Below, piece after piece: positions 19,376 to 31,377 of a DNA stretch of 64,000 bases. The position numbers were made by a program, and so were the translations under genes. The stretch is from Torymus aiolomorphi (lineage: Eukaryota > Arthropoda > Insecta > Hymenoptera > Torymidae), in NCBI GenBank assembly GCA_036365515.1, contig CM070877.1, forward strand, positions 71,546,022-71,610,021, written 5' to 3'. The notes under the pieces are model-generated. The model was not told the DNA's origin. It searched no databases and saw only the letters and a list, made by a program, of their open reading frames with translations. Positions within the stretch are counted from its first letter, which is position 1; each line of letters begins with the position of its first letter.

Positions 19376-20450
19376 CGAGGGTCATTTGACAAGTACCTAG
19401 CCTCACCGCCAGATGGTGCCACTATCGCACCAGAAATACAGTACAGTGCAGTATCTTCCTGTAAACGGTTACAGACGAAATTTCAGCCGGATCGGAGTTG
19501 TAGTTTATTTTTGAGAGCATGTGAAAGCAAATAGCCACTACGGAGGAGAACGTGACAAAAATACACGATATCGTTTTGTCAGACCGCCGATTAAAGGTGC
19601 ACGAGATAGCTGCGGTAGTAGGCATCTCAGAAGAACGCGTGTGGCATATCCTACATGAGATTTTAGGCATGAGGAAGCTGTCAGCAAGGTGGGTGCCGCG
19701 TTTGCTGACTGCAGACAACAAGCGCATCCGTGTGACCAGTTCAGAGCAGTTTTTGGAGCTGTTTAATCGCAATCCAAAAGAGTTCTTGCGTCGTTACGTG
19801 ACCGTCGACGAAACATGGATTCACTACTACACTCCAGAGATCAAGGAGCAGTCAAAACAGTGGACCTTACCCGGTGAACCTGCTCCGAAGAAGGCGAAGA
19901 CGGTCCCGTCGGCCGGAAAGGTGATGGCCACTGTTTTCTGGGATTCTCAAGGTGTGATTTTTATTGACTATCTGGAGAAGGGCAAAACGGTCACAGGACA
20001 GTACTACGCCGAACTATTGAGCCGATTTGACGCCGTGTTAGAAGAAAAACGGCCCCATTTGTCTAAAAAGAAAGTGCTTTTCCACCACGATAATGCACCG
20101 GCTCACACTTCTGCACTCGCCACGGCTAAATTGGTCGAATTACGCTACGAACTGCTGCCCCATCCACCGTATTCTCCAGATTTGGCTCCGTGCGACTTTT
20201 TTTTGTTTCCGAACCTAAAAAATTCGCTCGCCGGGAAGAGATTCCACTCCAATAACGAAATAATCACCGCCACGGAGGCCTATTTTGCAAACCAAGAGAA
20301 AACATTTTTTTCAACGGGGTTAAAAAAATTGGAACACCGCTGGACCAAGTGTATTCAACTAAAAGGAGACTACATTGAAAAATAAATTTTATTTTTTGTA
20401 AAATTTTGGTGTTTTCATTTGTAGGCTAGGTACTTATCAAATGACCCTCG
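19376..20450 (+). mobile_element. Mariner transposon, 1075 bp
   Basis: Inverted termini CGAGGGTCATTTGA(C/T)AAGTACC at both ends are flanked by TA (19374-19375 and 20451-20452). The element is shorter than a standard ~1.3-kb mariner because the start of the transposase gene is missing. It split the Gypsy pol between RNase H and integrase and lies in the opposite orientation to its host, so it is younger than the Gypsy. Confidence 0.95.
19552..20385 (+). pseudogene. Mariner transposase lacking its N-terminal DNA-binding region
   Basis: This is a cut-and-paste transposase of the DD34D type. The open frame of about 277 residues begins at a GTG codon in mid-protein (TKIHDIVLSDRRLKV), so there is no proper start. 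It retains the second helix-turn-helix (VGISEERVWHILHEILGM), the linker WVPRLLT, and all three catalytic aspartates: VTVDETWIHYY, FHHDNAPAH and YSPDLAPCDFFLFP. The end (KLEHRWTKCIQLKGDYIEK) is the normal family C-terminus. Full mariner proteins are about 345 residues, so roughly 70 N-terminal residues are lost, probably through a ~200-bp deletion between about 19430 and 19540. The catalytic half looks intact, but the protein would not bind its own termini. Confidence 0.93.
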
Positions 20451-20452
20451 TA

Positions 20453-20905
20453 TTTCCTCATCAAAAGCTCGCGACAGTGCGTCAGGAACCTTATGTAGGG
20501 TTCCTTTCCTATGAACGATTTTCATGTTATAAGCCTGAAGGGCTGTAGCCCATCTGGCCAGACGCCCCGTTGGGTCTTTTAGGTTATGAAGCCATCTGAG
20601 GCTACTATGATCCGTTATGACCGTGAATTCTTCGCCTAATAAATAACCCCTAAACTTCTCTACTGCCCAGATGACCGCTAAACACTCTTTCTCTGTAACC
20701 GTATAATTCCTTTCTGCTTTAGTTAGGGAACGGCTGGGGAAAGCAATAGGGTGTTCTCCGTCCGCGAATTCTTGGCTAAGGACTGCTCCTAACTGCCGGT
20801 TGCTCGTGTCGGTTTAGAGATTGAATGGTAACGATAAATCAGGGCGCGCCAGTACAGGAGCTTGTGTAAGCAGAAGGCGTAATGTATCAAAGGCCTTCTG
20901 GTGCC
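20453..20905 (-). pseudogene. pol: Giant Gypsy RNase H segment
   Basis: On the minus strand this reads TDTSNRQLGAVLSQ, then EHPIAFPSRSLTKAERNYT, the EKECLAVIWAVEKFR box, ITDHSSLRWL and the LSRAFDE end. These are the standard Gypsy RNase H motifs with catalytic D-E-D residues. It is in a different frame from the reverse transcriptase ORF, with the shift in the G-run at about 20905-20920, and a stop codon lies just before TDTSNRQ. The mariner cuts off its continuation into integrase. Confidence 0.85.
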
Positions 20906-22893
20906 CCCCACCCCTCCCAAGACCAACGAACATTTTTGTTGAGGAGGTCATTCAATGGCCCTTTTAATCCCGCAAGATTTTGAATGAACCTAGCATACCA
21001 TGTTACCATCCCTAGAAAACTACGTAATTGTCTCAAATTTTTAGGGGGTGGAAAGTTCAAGATGGGTGCTATTTTGTCAGAGTCTGTTTTCAAAACCTCC
21101 TTATTTACTACAAAACCTAAATATCTAATTTCGGAACAACAAAGATTACATTTATCACTATTTACTTGTAACCCTACTGATTTTAGTTTCGATAGGACTT
21201 TTTCTAGTAATTCTAAGTGTTTTTCAAATGTTTCCGTGGCGATAATGATATCATCCACATAGACGAAAACCTGAGGTTGCCATTCTGGCCCGAAAATATT
21301 ATCCATCGCCCTCTGGAAACTCGCTGGTGCATTAGTTAATCCGTACGGGAGACGCGTAAACTGAAAAAGGCCTTTGCCAGGGATCGCGAATGCCGTGATT
21401 TCTTTACTAGTTTCCTCTAACGGTATTTGGTGATATGCCTGTTTTAAATCTATTTTCGATAGGTATTTTGCATTTCCTAAATTATCCAATAAGCTATCCA
21501 TATGCGGAAGAGGGTATGCATCTTTTTTGGTAATTTGATTAAGTGGGCGATAATCGATACAGAACCTAATGGCCCCGTCTTTTTTGGGTACGATGACAGG
21601 ACAACTACACCATGGACTTTCAGAAGGCTCGATTATCCCCTCTGCTAACAAGCGGTCCACTTCTGCGTGGGCAGCTGCTAATAATTTTGGCGAAATACGT
21701 CTCGATTTTTGTTTGATTGGTATATGGCCTTGCACATCGATCTTGTGAGGTGTTATTTGTGCAGCAATCGTGCCTCCCTCTGTAGTTTTGAGAAATGGAT
21801 CTAATTTAACTCTTAGAAGGATTCTTTCTCCCTGAGATAACTCTGCCACCCCATCAACGGCTGCTACTGCATAAACGGTACTAGGGTCTTGACTTTTGGG
21901 GTAACACAGGTGAATGATACCTTTTGGAGTATACCAAATTCGCTCTGAAAAATTAATTCGCATTTGAAGGCGCTCCATCAGGTCCATTTCTAAGATAATA
22001 TCATAATTAAGAGAATTCGACACTCTAATCTTAGTCGTGATTGCTTCTCCATCTATTGTGAAGGTTAGATCTACTTCCCCTACTACTTTCTCTGTTTGAC
22101 CGTTTGCCATAACCATATAGGTTGAGCAAGAAGTTATTCGAGATTTGACTAATTCGGCGGGTTTAGGGCCCAAAAACGAGACTATCGCGCCACTATCAAG
22201 CAATGCTGGAAAAACGCGACCATGGATTTCGATACTAACGTAAAGACGATTGTCCGCGTGTCCTACTGCGGCTGTTTGAGTTATCGGTGGGGACGTGAAG
22301 CAAGTTTTGGCTAAGCTTCTTTCCGATTGAATCGGAGATTCTACCGAAGCTAATGCGCTAGCATTCGACGACGGTGAGTTTTGTTTCTTATCCGCCTCCT
22401 CCGACCTCTTTGTTGAGTCGCCGCAGTTTGGGCACGTTGCTACTATCACTCCAGGATGTCCACATCGATAGCACAATATTCCTCGCCTCTCTTTACATCC
22501 TCGCGCCCAGTGTCCTTGTTTCTGGCACACCCAGCATTTGTCCTTTGCTGTGTTGTCCTTCCTTGAAGCTGGGCTGGCTGCTCGCTGGCCGCGCGGCGGT
22601 GCTGGTTGGTGTGCTCGTGATGGCGGTTCCTTGCCCCCTTGTCTCTTATGGTTCGTCGTCTGGTCTGTCTTCCCTCTTGATGTCGAATCTCTGGGCGGTG
22701 TACCATTGCTCCCCCTCTGTTTCGGTATAGGATATTCTTTGGAGACCTCCTTAATAGCAGCCGCTTTTTGTTCAACTGCTATTTCAGTCGTGTTTATAAC
22801 TGCTGTTTTCGTGCGCTTTTTCACTTGATATGCGAAATTTGGAAAAAGTGACAATTCAGGGGGTGTAGGAGGACGGTAAGTTTTTTCCTTTTC
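20887..22893 (-). pseudogene. pol: Giant Gypsy pol: nucleocapsid, protease and reverse transcriptase
   Basis: An open frame of 655 codons follows the gag frame directly. Residues ~105-145 hold two zinc knuckles (CWVCQKQGHWARGC and CYRCGHPGVIVATCPNC). The aspartic protease motif ALLDSGAIVSF lies near residue 215. The reverse transcriptase shows the blocks WCSCPVIVPKKDGAIRFCID, LSKIDLKQAYHQIPL (first Asp), FTRLPYGLTNAPASFQRAMD and the catalytic FVYVDDIIIA, followed by LRSFLGMVTWYARFI. It is in the same frame as gag (22894-24729), separated only by a TGA at 22894, so gag-pol was probably one continuous ORF. It ends in a frameshift at about 20905 before RNase H. Confidence 0.92.
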
Positions 22894-25492
22894 TCATCTC
22901 ACTTCCTCCCCCTGTCCCAAAACCTGCAGTTCTTCGAAAGTTTTGAACTGATTTCTAAATATGTTACGATATAGCGAAGGGTGCAAGTTTCGATAAGTTC
23001 TCTCGAGTTGCGACTCTAACGACATTCTAGGAGCTACTTTATCTAACAACAATCTTAAATTGGATATGAACGCTGAAATTGGTTCATCCGGCCCTTGAGT
23101 TCTCGACCTAATCTCTTTCTCCAGACGGGCTTGAAAATCGGGGACGCCATATTGCAAACGGAGAGCTGCAAAGAAATCAGCTGTAGATCTCCAACTTTGA
23201 CTCAGAGGCCTGGCCCAATAACGAGCTGGACCAGACAAAATCGGCGGAACTAACTTTAATATTTCCTCTTCAGTCACACTCAATGACTGTTGGCATTCCT
23301 TAATTCTTTCTATAAATTCTTCCACATCCTCCTTATATCCACCAGAGAAACTAACCTGCCATTTGTGTAAGAGGGTGCATGTCCGTGTTTCTCTTTGAAA
23401 TGTGGAGTCAAGATTTGAGGAACGTCTTGACATGTCTACAAACGAGGGTTGCGCAAATGAAGCATACCTAGGATCATTTTGCGTGCAACTACGATAATCA
23501 AATGGGGGTGCCTGTGGACCATATCCGGGCCCGTACGCTATTGGCGGATAATAACCATGAGGTGGATAAATCGGCGGATATAGCCACTGATAATTATCAT
23601 TCGGGGGATAAAAACCCATACTATTGTCAAATCCTTGGTGAGGGCCTTGTCCTCCGATCGATAATCTCGCATTTTCCCCCAGGGGCTGTTGAGGGTTATG
23701 TCTCCTCACACCTTCTAAACCTAACTGATTTTGTTGATTTATCGCCGCCTGAGAATTTTCTATTCTACTCGACGGAAAGTGGTTTGGTAATGGTAGAGTA
23801 TTCGGTTCTCTACTTGATTGAGAAGTCGAACCAGGAAGCTGAATGTTCGCTTCTCTGATTAGACTCGCTTCTGTCCGAGGAGGATACGACGGCTGACTAG
23901 TTTCGATACACGATGTCCTGTTTCGGTTACTTGGAGGTCCCGATTCTACCAGAGGGTGGTTTTCGAAATGTACACGAGCAGTGTTGGATTGTGAGGTTAC
24001 CGGTGGTGACATGTGGAATGTTTCGATAGAGGGCGGCAACGGTTGAGGTTGTGGTTGAGGATTTGTTTCGATAAGTTGAGATATGTATTGGTTTCGAGAA
24101 ATGTACTGCGGGTAAGGTCCCCACCCACCAGGAAAGTTTGGATGGGTAGAGGAAATGTGGCTATTGTTTGACGGAGTGTACATCGTGGATTGGGCCCTCG
24201 GTAGATCATACAAATGCTGACTATTCGAATTTCTATTATCTGGGGCTTTTGGTCTGGCCCCCTGCGGATGCTGTGTGGTACCAGTGCTCATCACTGTCAT
24301 CAGCTGGCTGGGCTTGGAGGAGAGCCCAGTATAAATTGATTCATACATCCTAGGGGCATAATGGGTCGATATCATGCTAGAAGCTATGTCACTATTTGCA
24401 GCTGTTGCCATTTTCGTAGCAACGGTGGCTGTCTGAGACGATTGATCCAGTAATGCCTTCACTGTTGAGTTGGATGCTGGATCTCCTCCCTCCGAGATCT
24501 CTTCAAATCCGGTTTCGGCAATTACGTCCATGAAAGTTTCATCATGCTCTAGTCCCGGCGCTAGAGATCCCCTCGAAGGATCGTTATCCTCTATAATATT
24601 CCAGGAAGCTGCCCTAGCCCCAAAAGTTCGACGCAAGTCAAATCTCACTAAACGATCGATTAGTTCCGGCATACTTCCTTCTCTACTTAAGGGGGCTAGA
24701 CACCTTTTTTCTCTGAAATAAGAAGTCACATTTTAATACATAAATGTAAACTAATTATTTCATACTTTTTACATATAAAACTGGGTATATTTACCTTACT
24801 TTAAAACTTTCTCGGATGGGCCTTTTATATGGTCCAGAACCATAGTCATCGATGAAACAAGTTTTTTCACTAACCGTAAGCTTTGAAATTTTCCTGTGGA
24901 TGGATTGACTCCAGATTTGAACTAAATTACTCCTGAATAGTATACTTCTCATATGAGTGTAGGGATTTAGGATTAAATGTCGGAAAAAATTTTTACATCA
25001 GAAAAATTATGAAAAAATATAAAAAATTTAAAAAAATTAAAAAAAAAACTCTTAAAAAACAGCACAATTTTTTTTCTCTCATTAGATCAAAAATCCCTAT
25101 ACTCATATGAGAATTATACTATTCAGGAGTAATTTAGTTCAAATCTGGAGTCAATCCATCCACAGGAAAATTTCAAAGCTTACGGTTAGTGAAAAAACTT
25201 GTTTCATCGATGACTATGGTTCTGGACCATATAAAAGGCCCATCGGAGAAATTTTTAAGGTAAGGTAAATATACCCACTTTTATATGTAAAAAGTATGAA
25301 ATAATTAGTTTACATTTATGTATTAAAATGTGACTTCTTATTTCAGAGAAAAAAGGTGTCTAGCCCCCTTAGCCGACTACTCTTCAGCGCCTGGAACATT
25401 TTCTCCCGACTGTAAGATTAGAAAACTGCCTCTAACCGATTCCTCTCGGTAGCTACCTCTGGCTGATTATCTCTCTCGACATTCGAAGCCAT
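22894..25492 (-). pseudogene. gag: Giant Gypsy gag, split by a TTAA MITE
   Basis: This is the capsid precursor. The likely start is the minus-strand ATG at 25492. An in-frame TAA follows at 25418-25420 and then the MITE at 24691-25368, after which the reading returns in the same frame. The ends of the two halves resemble a SAP-type DNA-binding motif (PELIDRLVRF). The middle (about 23420-24500) is rich in Pro, Gln, Asn, Ser and Tyr and looks disordered. The C-terminal part has a retrotransposon gag fold (FSGGYKEDVEEFIERIKE, ARYWARPLSQSW, DEPISAFISNLRLLL, HPSLYR). The apparent methionine at 24729 lies within the MITE and is not the gene's start. Confidence 0.82.
24691..25368. mobile_element. 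Fold-back MITE with TTAA target, copy 1
   Basis: It begins GGGGGCTAGACACC and ends with the inverse. Arms of about 300 bp pair almost perfectly around a short AT-rich loop. It is flanked by TTAA (24687-24690) and TTAG (25369-25372), one base off a perfect duplication. A second copy lies at 59332-60006 with perfect TTAA flanks. TTAA targets point to a piggyBac- or Kolobok-mobilised family. It has no ORF. Confidence 0.88.
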
Positions 25493-27064
25493 CGTGACTG
25501 CAATAAATAACTGCTTAATTTTATTCTTAACGAAGACGAATAAAATAATAAAATAATAATAAAAAAAAAGGTTTTATTATTTAAGAGTGACACGAAGTTC
25601 ACCCTTCGCTTTCGTAGCGCAAATGCTCAGGAAGCCAACTGACACATTTCCTCGGGATGCCATTAAGGCTCTCTCAATTCGAGAAATGAAGAAAAAAAAC
25701 AGAATAAAACCAACCAAGCAAAAGCGGAAAGCAAAAAAAAACAATTTTCCAACCAGGCACTGCTGAAATCTGTTGCTAAAGAGCAATAGACTCCAAGGAG
25801 AAAAGAAAATAACACTGCAATTGACTGTATCTGAGTCAACAGCAAAAAAAACTAATGGGAAAGAAAAAAAAATAAGTAATCCAAAAAGAAAGTACATATG
25901 ACGTGCCCAAGTCAATCAGTTAACAACGAAGCAACTATTTTAATGTCTCGGTTGTTTCTGATTGCTTGCCCCGCCTACAACAATCAACTTACTACGATTA
26001 AGAAAAAAAAACTACTAACTACAACTACTAAATGCACTCCATGTGTATAGCACGCCGAAGAAAAACGAAATTATCGCCACTTAATTTCCTTATTCTACCG
26101 ATAACAACGAGAAAAAACTAATAGTTTCGATACTCACTTCGCTATATGCTAAAATAATTTAAAACGATAGCAACTAGTTCAAATAAATAGCAATAGCGAG
26201 GTTTCAAAAAAAAAATGCAAGCCGAAAGCCAAACTAAAATTCAAGTCGAAAGCCAAAAAAAGAAATAACAACAAACAAAATTCAAATCAGCTGGGTTTAA
26301 ATTCTATTCGATGACCAAACTAAAATTCAAATCAAAAACCAAATTCAAACTCAACTGAAACCAAAAAAAAATCGAACGTACGTTACATGAAAAGCCAGCT
26401 AAGCAACTTGCTATCAAGCACGAGAGCAGAAAAATGTTTTGCAATAGAGATCTAATTATGTTGTGCAACAACCTAAGGGTACAACTAAGTTATTAAGTGG
26501 GAAAATGCTAGGGAGCTTCGTTTAGACCGTCGAAGGGATAACTTTTACTATGTCCCGTAGTATAGAGTGGATCAGCGGTTACTAGCTAACACTGACAATG
26601 TTCCCCTAATCAAGCAAATTGCCATTAAGAATTTCTGGCTTGATTCCTAAAAGGTGTATTCTGCCAGTTTATTTTAAATAGTCATTTGCTTCCACAATCT
26701 GGTTTAAAACAGCCCCTCTTAACTACACGCAAAGATATTGTAGACAACACGTTAATAGTAATACCAAATTTAAATAAGATATTCAAAGTCAACTATAGTT
26801 CCAATCTTCTACCTAGAAATAATCGCCGCTTAAATACCGTTTTCGATAATATTCGAATCTAAAATTTCCGAAAGATACAATTAAAGAATAACAACCTGCT
26901 ACAAATATTATTTAACGCAAAAAAAAAAAACCGCTGCCAATTCATTGGCACGTAGCTTCCTCAAACTTGATTTACTGATTCCTTTAATTAATTTTTACTT
27001 CCAATATTTAAAATTTCATACTTTATTTTGTACGATGTAAACGGCATAAAATCGTTTTTATAAG
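25493..27064 (-). other. Leader region of the giant Gypsy, first part
   Basis: I see no gene. The plus strand is A-rich with many short AAAA runs and the words AAATTCAAATC / CCAAACTAAAATTC repeated near 26220-26370. A short block at 26930-26970 (CCGCTGCCAATTCATTGGC) matches sequences at 52418 and, inverted, at 53235-53257 in the palindromic satellite region. Confidence 0.5.
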
Positions 27065-28120
27065 TCTAACAACTCGTCAGGAGTTGATTTTACACGAGAA
27101 TTCTCTTTCAAATGCTACCCATCACATTCAGATACATAGAGCCATCCTCAATACATTTAAAAAAAATTGGGAAAATTTTATGGAAAATATTAACTTGAAA
27201 TTTTTTTAAATATCTTTGAAATTTAAGGACCAATCATTTTGCCCGAATAACTCGACCGAAAACTATCCAAAATCCACCTCTACGAGGAATTTTGAAGCGC
27301 TTAAGTCAATTTTTACTCCCGCAATAGTTGGACATACCAAACTCATTTTTTTCATTTTTCAATGTTTACGTTTTTATTAATAACAAAAGAACCGTAATAG
27401 CTAGACAAATAATTTTTTTTAGAAAATATAGGTCTTGAAATTCTCTTTCGAATGCCGCCCACCCGATTCAAATACATAAAGCCGTTCTCGAGAAATTACG
27501 ATTTAAAAAAAAAAGTGAAAAAAATTTTAACCTCAAATATCTCCGAAATTTATGGATCAATCCTTTTGCCCAAAGAACTCAATCGATTGTGATACAAAAT
27601 GTACCACTAAAAAAAATTTCAAACTGATTAAGCCAATTTTACTCTAGTTATTGAACGACAAAGAAAAACACTTTTTTTTATAAATTATTTTTTTCTCCAA
27701 AAATAATGAATAAAAAAACCTAAAAATTTAGTAAGTTATAGTACTCAGTATTCTTTATAACCAAAAAAATATTCATGTTAATATCTTTTTTTAATTTTGA
27801 AATATAACCTATTTACTAAAAATGACGTTTTCATGAATAACTTATGACGAAATATAGCTAACGGCTTTTTTTTTTTTTTTAAATTGTAGAAAATTTTATT
27901 CTGCATACAGAGAATTTATCGTATATAAATAATATTTGTTCTAAATATAAAAAAAATTGAAAATAAAAATTTTGAAAATTTAAAAATGGCGATAAAAAAC
28001 AAAAAAATCGATTTTGACAAAAATAAAATATTGACCCCAATTGTTGAAGCAAAATCTGAAAAAATGATCACTCTCTCGTTAAAATCGGTTGAGTAGATCA
28101 TGAGATATCAGAGTATACGG

Positions 28121-28170
<50 letters not shown>

Positions 28171-28293
28171 CCATACGGACATTTTCTAAAAATGGTGTAT
28201 TTCGATTCCAAATTTTCTATACAACATTCCTAAGACATTATCTCACAAACTTTTTTTTTTACTATCACAAAGCTTCCTCTAGGAGGAAGCAAT
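27065..28293 (-). mobile_element. Unclassified ~1.2-kb repeat, copy 1
   Basis: Its minus strand matches 63208-64000 along their shared length. Both begin GCTTCCTCCTAGA(G/T)GAAGC, contain a TG microsatellite (28130-28170 here), and share the motifs near ACGGTTCTTTTGTTATTAA and CGAAAGAGAATT. It has no ORF of interest. It sits in the Gypsy leader and is probably a later insertion; the far end is uncertain. Confidence 0.6.
28131..28169 (+). repeat. (AC)n microsatellite
   Basis: A pure AC dinucleotide run inside the ~1.2-kb repeat. Confidence 0.9.
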
Positions 28294-29767
28294 AATAACT
28301 ATAAAATTTTTTTTTTCAAAAAGTTATTGCAGTAATTTCGAAATTGTTTATTTAAAAGTCACTATTTTTAATATCACTTTAAAAGCGATAACCTTGCAAA
28401 TAGTTCTAAACAAAGACAATAATTAAGTATAATATTCCAGAATGATAATTTATAAAATCTCTTATTCCGAAGAGACCAATTTTTAACTTACTATTTACAA
28501 ATAATAATATTCACGATATGTTATTCGACCGAAATAGAATTTTAAAACTGTGTATTTAAGCGTGATGATATTTCAAATAATTCTTCCCGGTAGCTATGTA
28601 CTATAATAGCTGTGCATGAGAACGTGTCTCGCGCACAGCGGACTCGCGAAATGTAAACAAACCGAGTTTCGTATACATGTATTACTCGTGTATGTCTCGA
28701 AAATCGACTAATTATTTTCGACCACTATATGAGACTATTTTAGTTTATTCTATGTTCGACTTTAATATATATGATTTATTTTTATTGAAAGAAATAAATC
28801 CCCTATTGTGCATAAACTCCCCTTAGTTGCCACGTTGTTTCAACCAACAACAACAAAAACAATTTTCTGTTTCAACTATGGTGCCAGTAATTAAAAGCCA
28901 TAGGTACCGCATAAGTGAGAAAATTTTTCCCCCAAGCTCATAAATAGGTGTTTCGACAGAGTGAAGGTGCGTTTGTCGGGTTGTTAATGAGAAGCATATG
29001 TGAAAAATTAGCAAGCAAATATGAGTAAAAACGGATATATAAAATATAAAAAAAAATATGTTAAATAATATTGTAAATAATAATTCAGATAAATAATTAA
29101 ATTGAAATTGTGTAGAGAAATATTTAGAAAGTAATAATACTATTGTTCGTGCAAAATGCGCTGCGCACTATGTCCTTGAACTAGCATGTTTCGGTATTGA
29201 AATCGCGAGAGCGGGCCATCTAAAAGTTTTCAAATTTTGCAAAATTTTCCATTCGTTGACTAATTACTACAACAAATCTTTATTTGACGAATTTCTCTCC
29301 GCTAGACGTTTCGATATTATTTACTTATTCACTTAAATAAAATCTTAATTTTCCTATTTATTTAAAAAAAAAAAAATCGTTTCGAAATTAGTTTGATTCT
29401 TCGCAAAAATCTTCTATTAATTTACAAGACTTCTGCGATAAAATCAATTCATCAAACGTGTTTCGACAAAATTCGTTAACTCACTATGCAGCGAAGAGAA
29501 AATGTCAAATTTATCACTACCAAAATTTTCACAAAAACACTTTCAAATTTCACACACTCGCGATTTTTCTAACGCATGAACATGAATTCAATTCTACTAG
29601 GGACGCCTGTTGCGTCGTCTTCTTGCAACGTCATGCAAAATTTAAAGATGGCTGACTAAGCCGATAGCGTCGGTTTGCAGAGGCGAAAATTGCTATCTAC
29701 CGCGTTTCTCTCTCTCGCGTGCCGATACCGTCGAATTACAATTTTTTTTTCACTCGCGATCAGCGGG
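28294..29767 (-). other. Leader region of the giant Gypsy, second part
   Basis: AT-rich DNA of about 1.5 kb between the internal repeat and the primer site, with no ORF carrying recognisable motifs. The word GTTTCGA recurs (for example 28951 and 29459), echoing the minisatellite at 16540. Confidence 0.45.
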
Positions 29768-29785
29768 GCCCCACGTTGGGTGCCA
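29768..29785 (-). promoter_or_regulatory. Primer-binding site for tRNA-Lys, giant Gypsy
   Basis: On the minus strand TGGCACCCAACGTGGGGC starts two bases after the 5' LTR. It is complementary to the 3' end of tRNA-Lys (CUU type, ...CCCCACGTTGGGCGCCA) with one mismatch. It confirms that the LTR at 29788-36341 is the 5' LTR. Confidence 0.85.
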
Positions 29786-30779
29786 TTTGTAACGGTGTAC
29801 TTACGATTTATCCATGGTACGGCGTCACGAAGAAATCTCTCCAACGATAATGAATGTCAATATTAAATTAACCATACAAATATGAGTTCGTATTTTCAAT
29901 GAGTGATAAACGAAAGGAGATGGATAAGTAAAGGTCGTTAAATCATCAATCACCGCAAGTAACACTAAACTTGGACATTTATTACGTAAAAATAGAACAG
30001 AACATCAAAATTCGCGAGGTATAATTAATCGAAATGTTGAGCGCCAGCTGGGTCATTCCCAGCAATCTAACTAATCTTAGGTTTCGCTATGTATGTAACA
30101 CGATGCGACGACTAACCGGTTTCGGTAGGGCGGGACGCAAATTCAAGCTTTACAGAAGTTTCGGCAGGTTTTGATAGTACGCGGAAGACCCGAGAAAACT
30201 ATGAATTTACCCGGCTCTAGGTGACGCCTCGAGTCGATGCGCGCGACGCGAGAGAGAGCCGAAAACAACGTGGCCGCGGCTTAGACAACTTACCAGCTCG
30301 AGGCTGGGACGAGTGGCGAAAACGACGACGGGCCGGCGAGGCGGCAGTAGGGGCTGTCTGGCTGGGCAGCGGCGTCGGGGCTCTTCGCGCGGAGCAGGCA
30401 CGGCTCCGGCAGTGCGGCTAGGCAGGACTGAGCTGGGCTGTCTCCGTGAGCAGATGCGGTGTGGTCTGGATGAGGCTGCAAGGCTTCGGCGCCGGCACAC
30501 ACCGTCACCGACGGCAGAACTTACGGCGCAGGCGACTCCCCGCGAATTCACTATTAAACAGCTACGAGGTACAGCGGACTGTAGCAAAAGCAAATTGCTA
30601 GCGCGTGCTACGGTCCACAATGGAGTGGCCGAGCCGCGCACTCCGACGACCGAACGAGCCCTCAAGCCCCCGCGAGCGAGCGCCACCACTCGTTCTTGTT
30701 CGGGTACTAGGTTCTCTCTTTCTCTCTCGCTCACCCATGACGCATGTGACGGCAGCGCGCGGCCTAGTGTATAAGTGCG

Positions 30780-31109
30780 AGTTATATGAGTCACCACATA
30801 GGTACTTAGACGCATCGACCAGCCAGCCTCCTTATCGCTTCGAATGGAATCTGCATGGACAAAGAGAAGCCAGAAGACAATGGAGATGCATTATATACTT
30901 TTAATATATACTTTATACATATACTCTCTTTATACTCTGTTACTGCACTTCGCATCGACGGTCGCCAGTCTCTGTCGGGCATCCAACCTGTAACGACGTT
31001 TTAATAAATCATTATTCTAATCAACACCCTTTGTTCGATTACTTTGGCGAGTGTTACCTGTGTGTGTGTTACCTTTCCTTGGTGATCCACCGGGGCTTGC
31101 TACATAACT
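30780..31109 (+). repeat. 5' LTR of env-type Gypsy
   Basis: AGTTAT...ATAACT ends. A TTTTAATAAATCATT stretch near 31001 contains the likely AATAAA polyadenylation signal. It matches 34962-35295. Confidence 0.92.
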
Positions 31110-31130
31110 GGCGCTGCAGACAGGATCGTG
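31109..31130 (+). promoter_or_regulatory. Primer-binding site of env-type Gypsy (tRNA-Ser-like)
   Basis: TGGCGCTGCAGACAGGAT begins at the last LTR base. Related elements use a TGGCGC(A/C) site complementary to tRNA-Ser; the middle of the match is imperfect. Confidence 0.5.
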
Positions 31131-31377
31131 AAGCTGCAAAAACTCAGATTCTCCCTCAACCTGGTGACGGAAATCTTCAGCGAGGAAGCAGTTGGCGTTT
31201 CAACGTCCATCATCACGGAACCTACGACGTCAAGATTGGAGTCCACCTGCAAGCAGAGATTCACCCGAAATCATTAAAGACAAACTAGTAAGTCTTTGAA
31301 ATTTCCTATATCCTACCCAACCCTATTCTTTTAAGTGCAATTGATTTTTTATGAAGCGTAATCAAAGATAAAGTAAA

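Noticed and set aside
24168..24721. Plus-strand ORFs over gag
   Set aside because: Antisense shadows of the gag frame.
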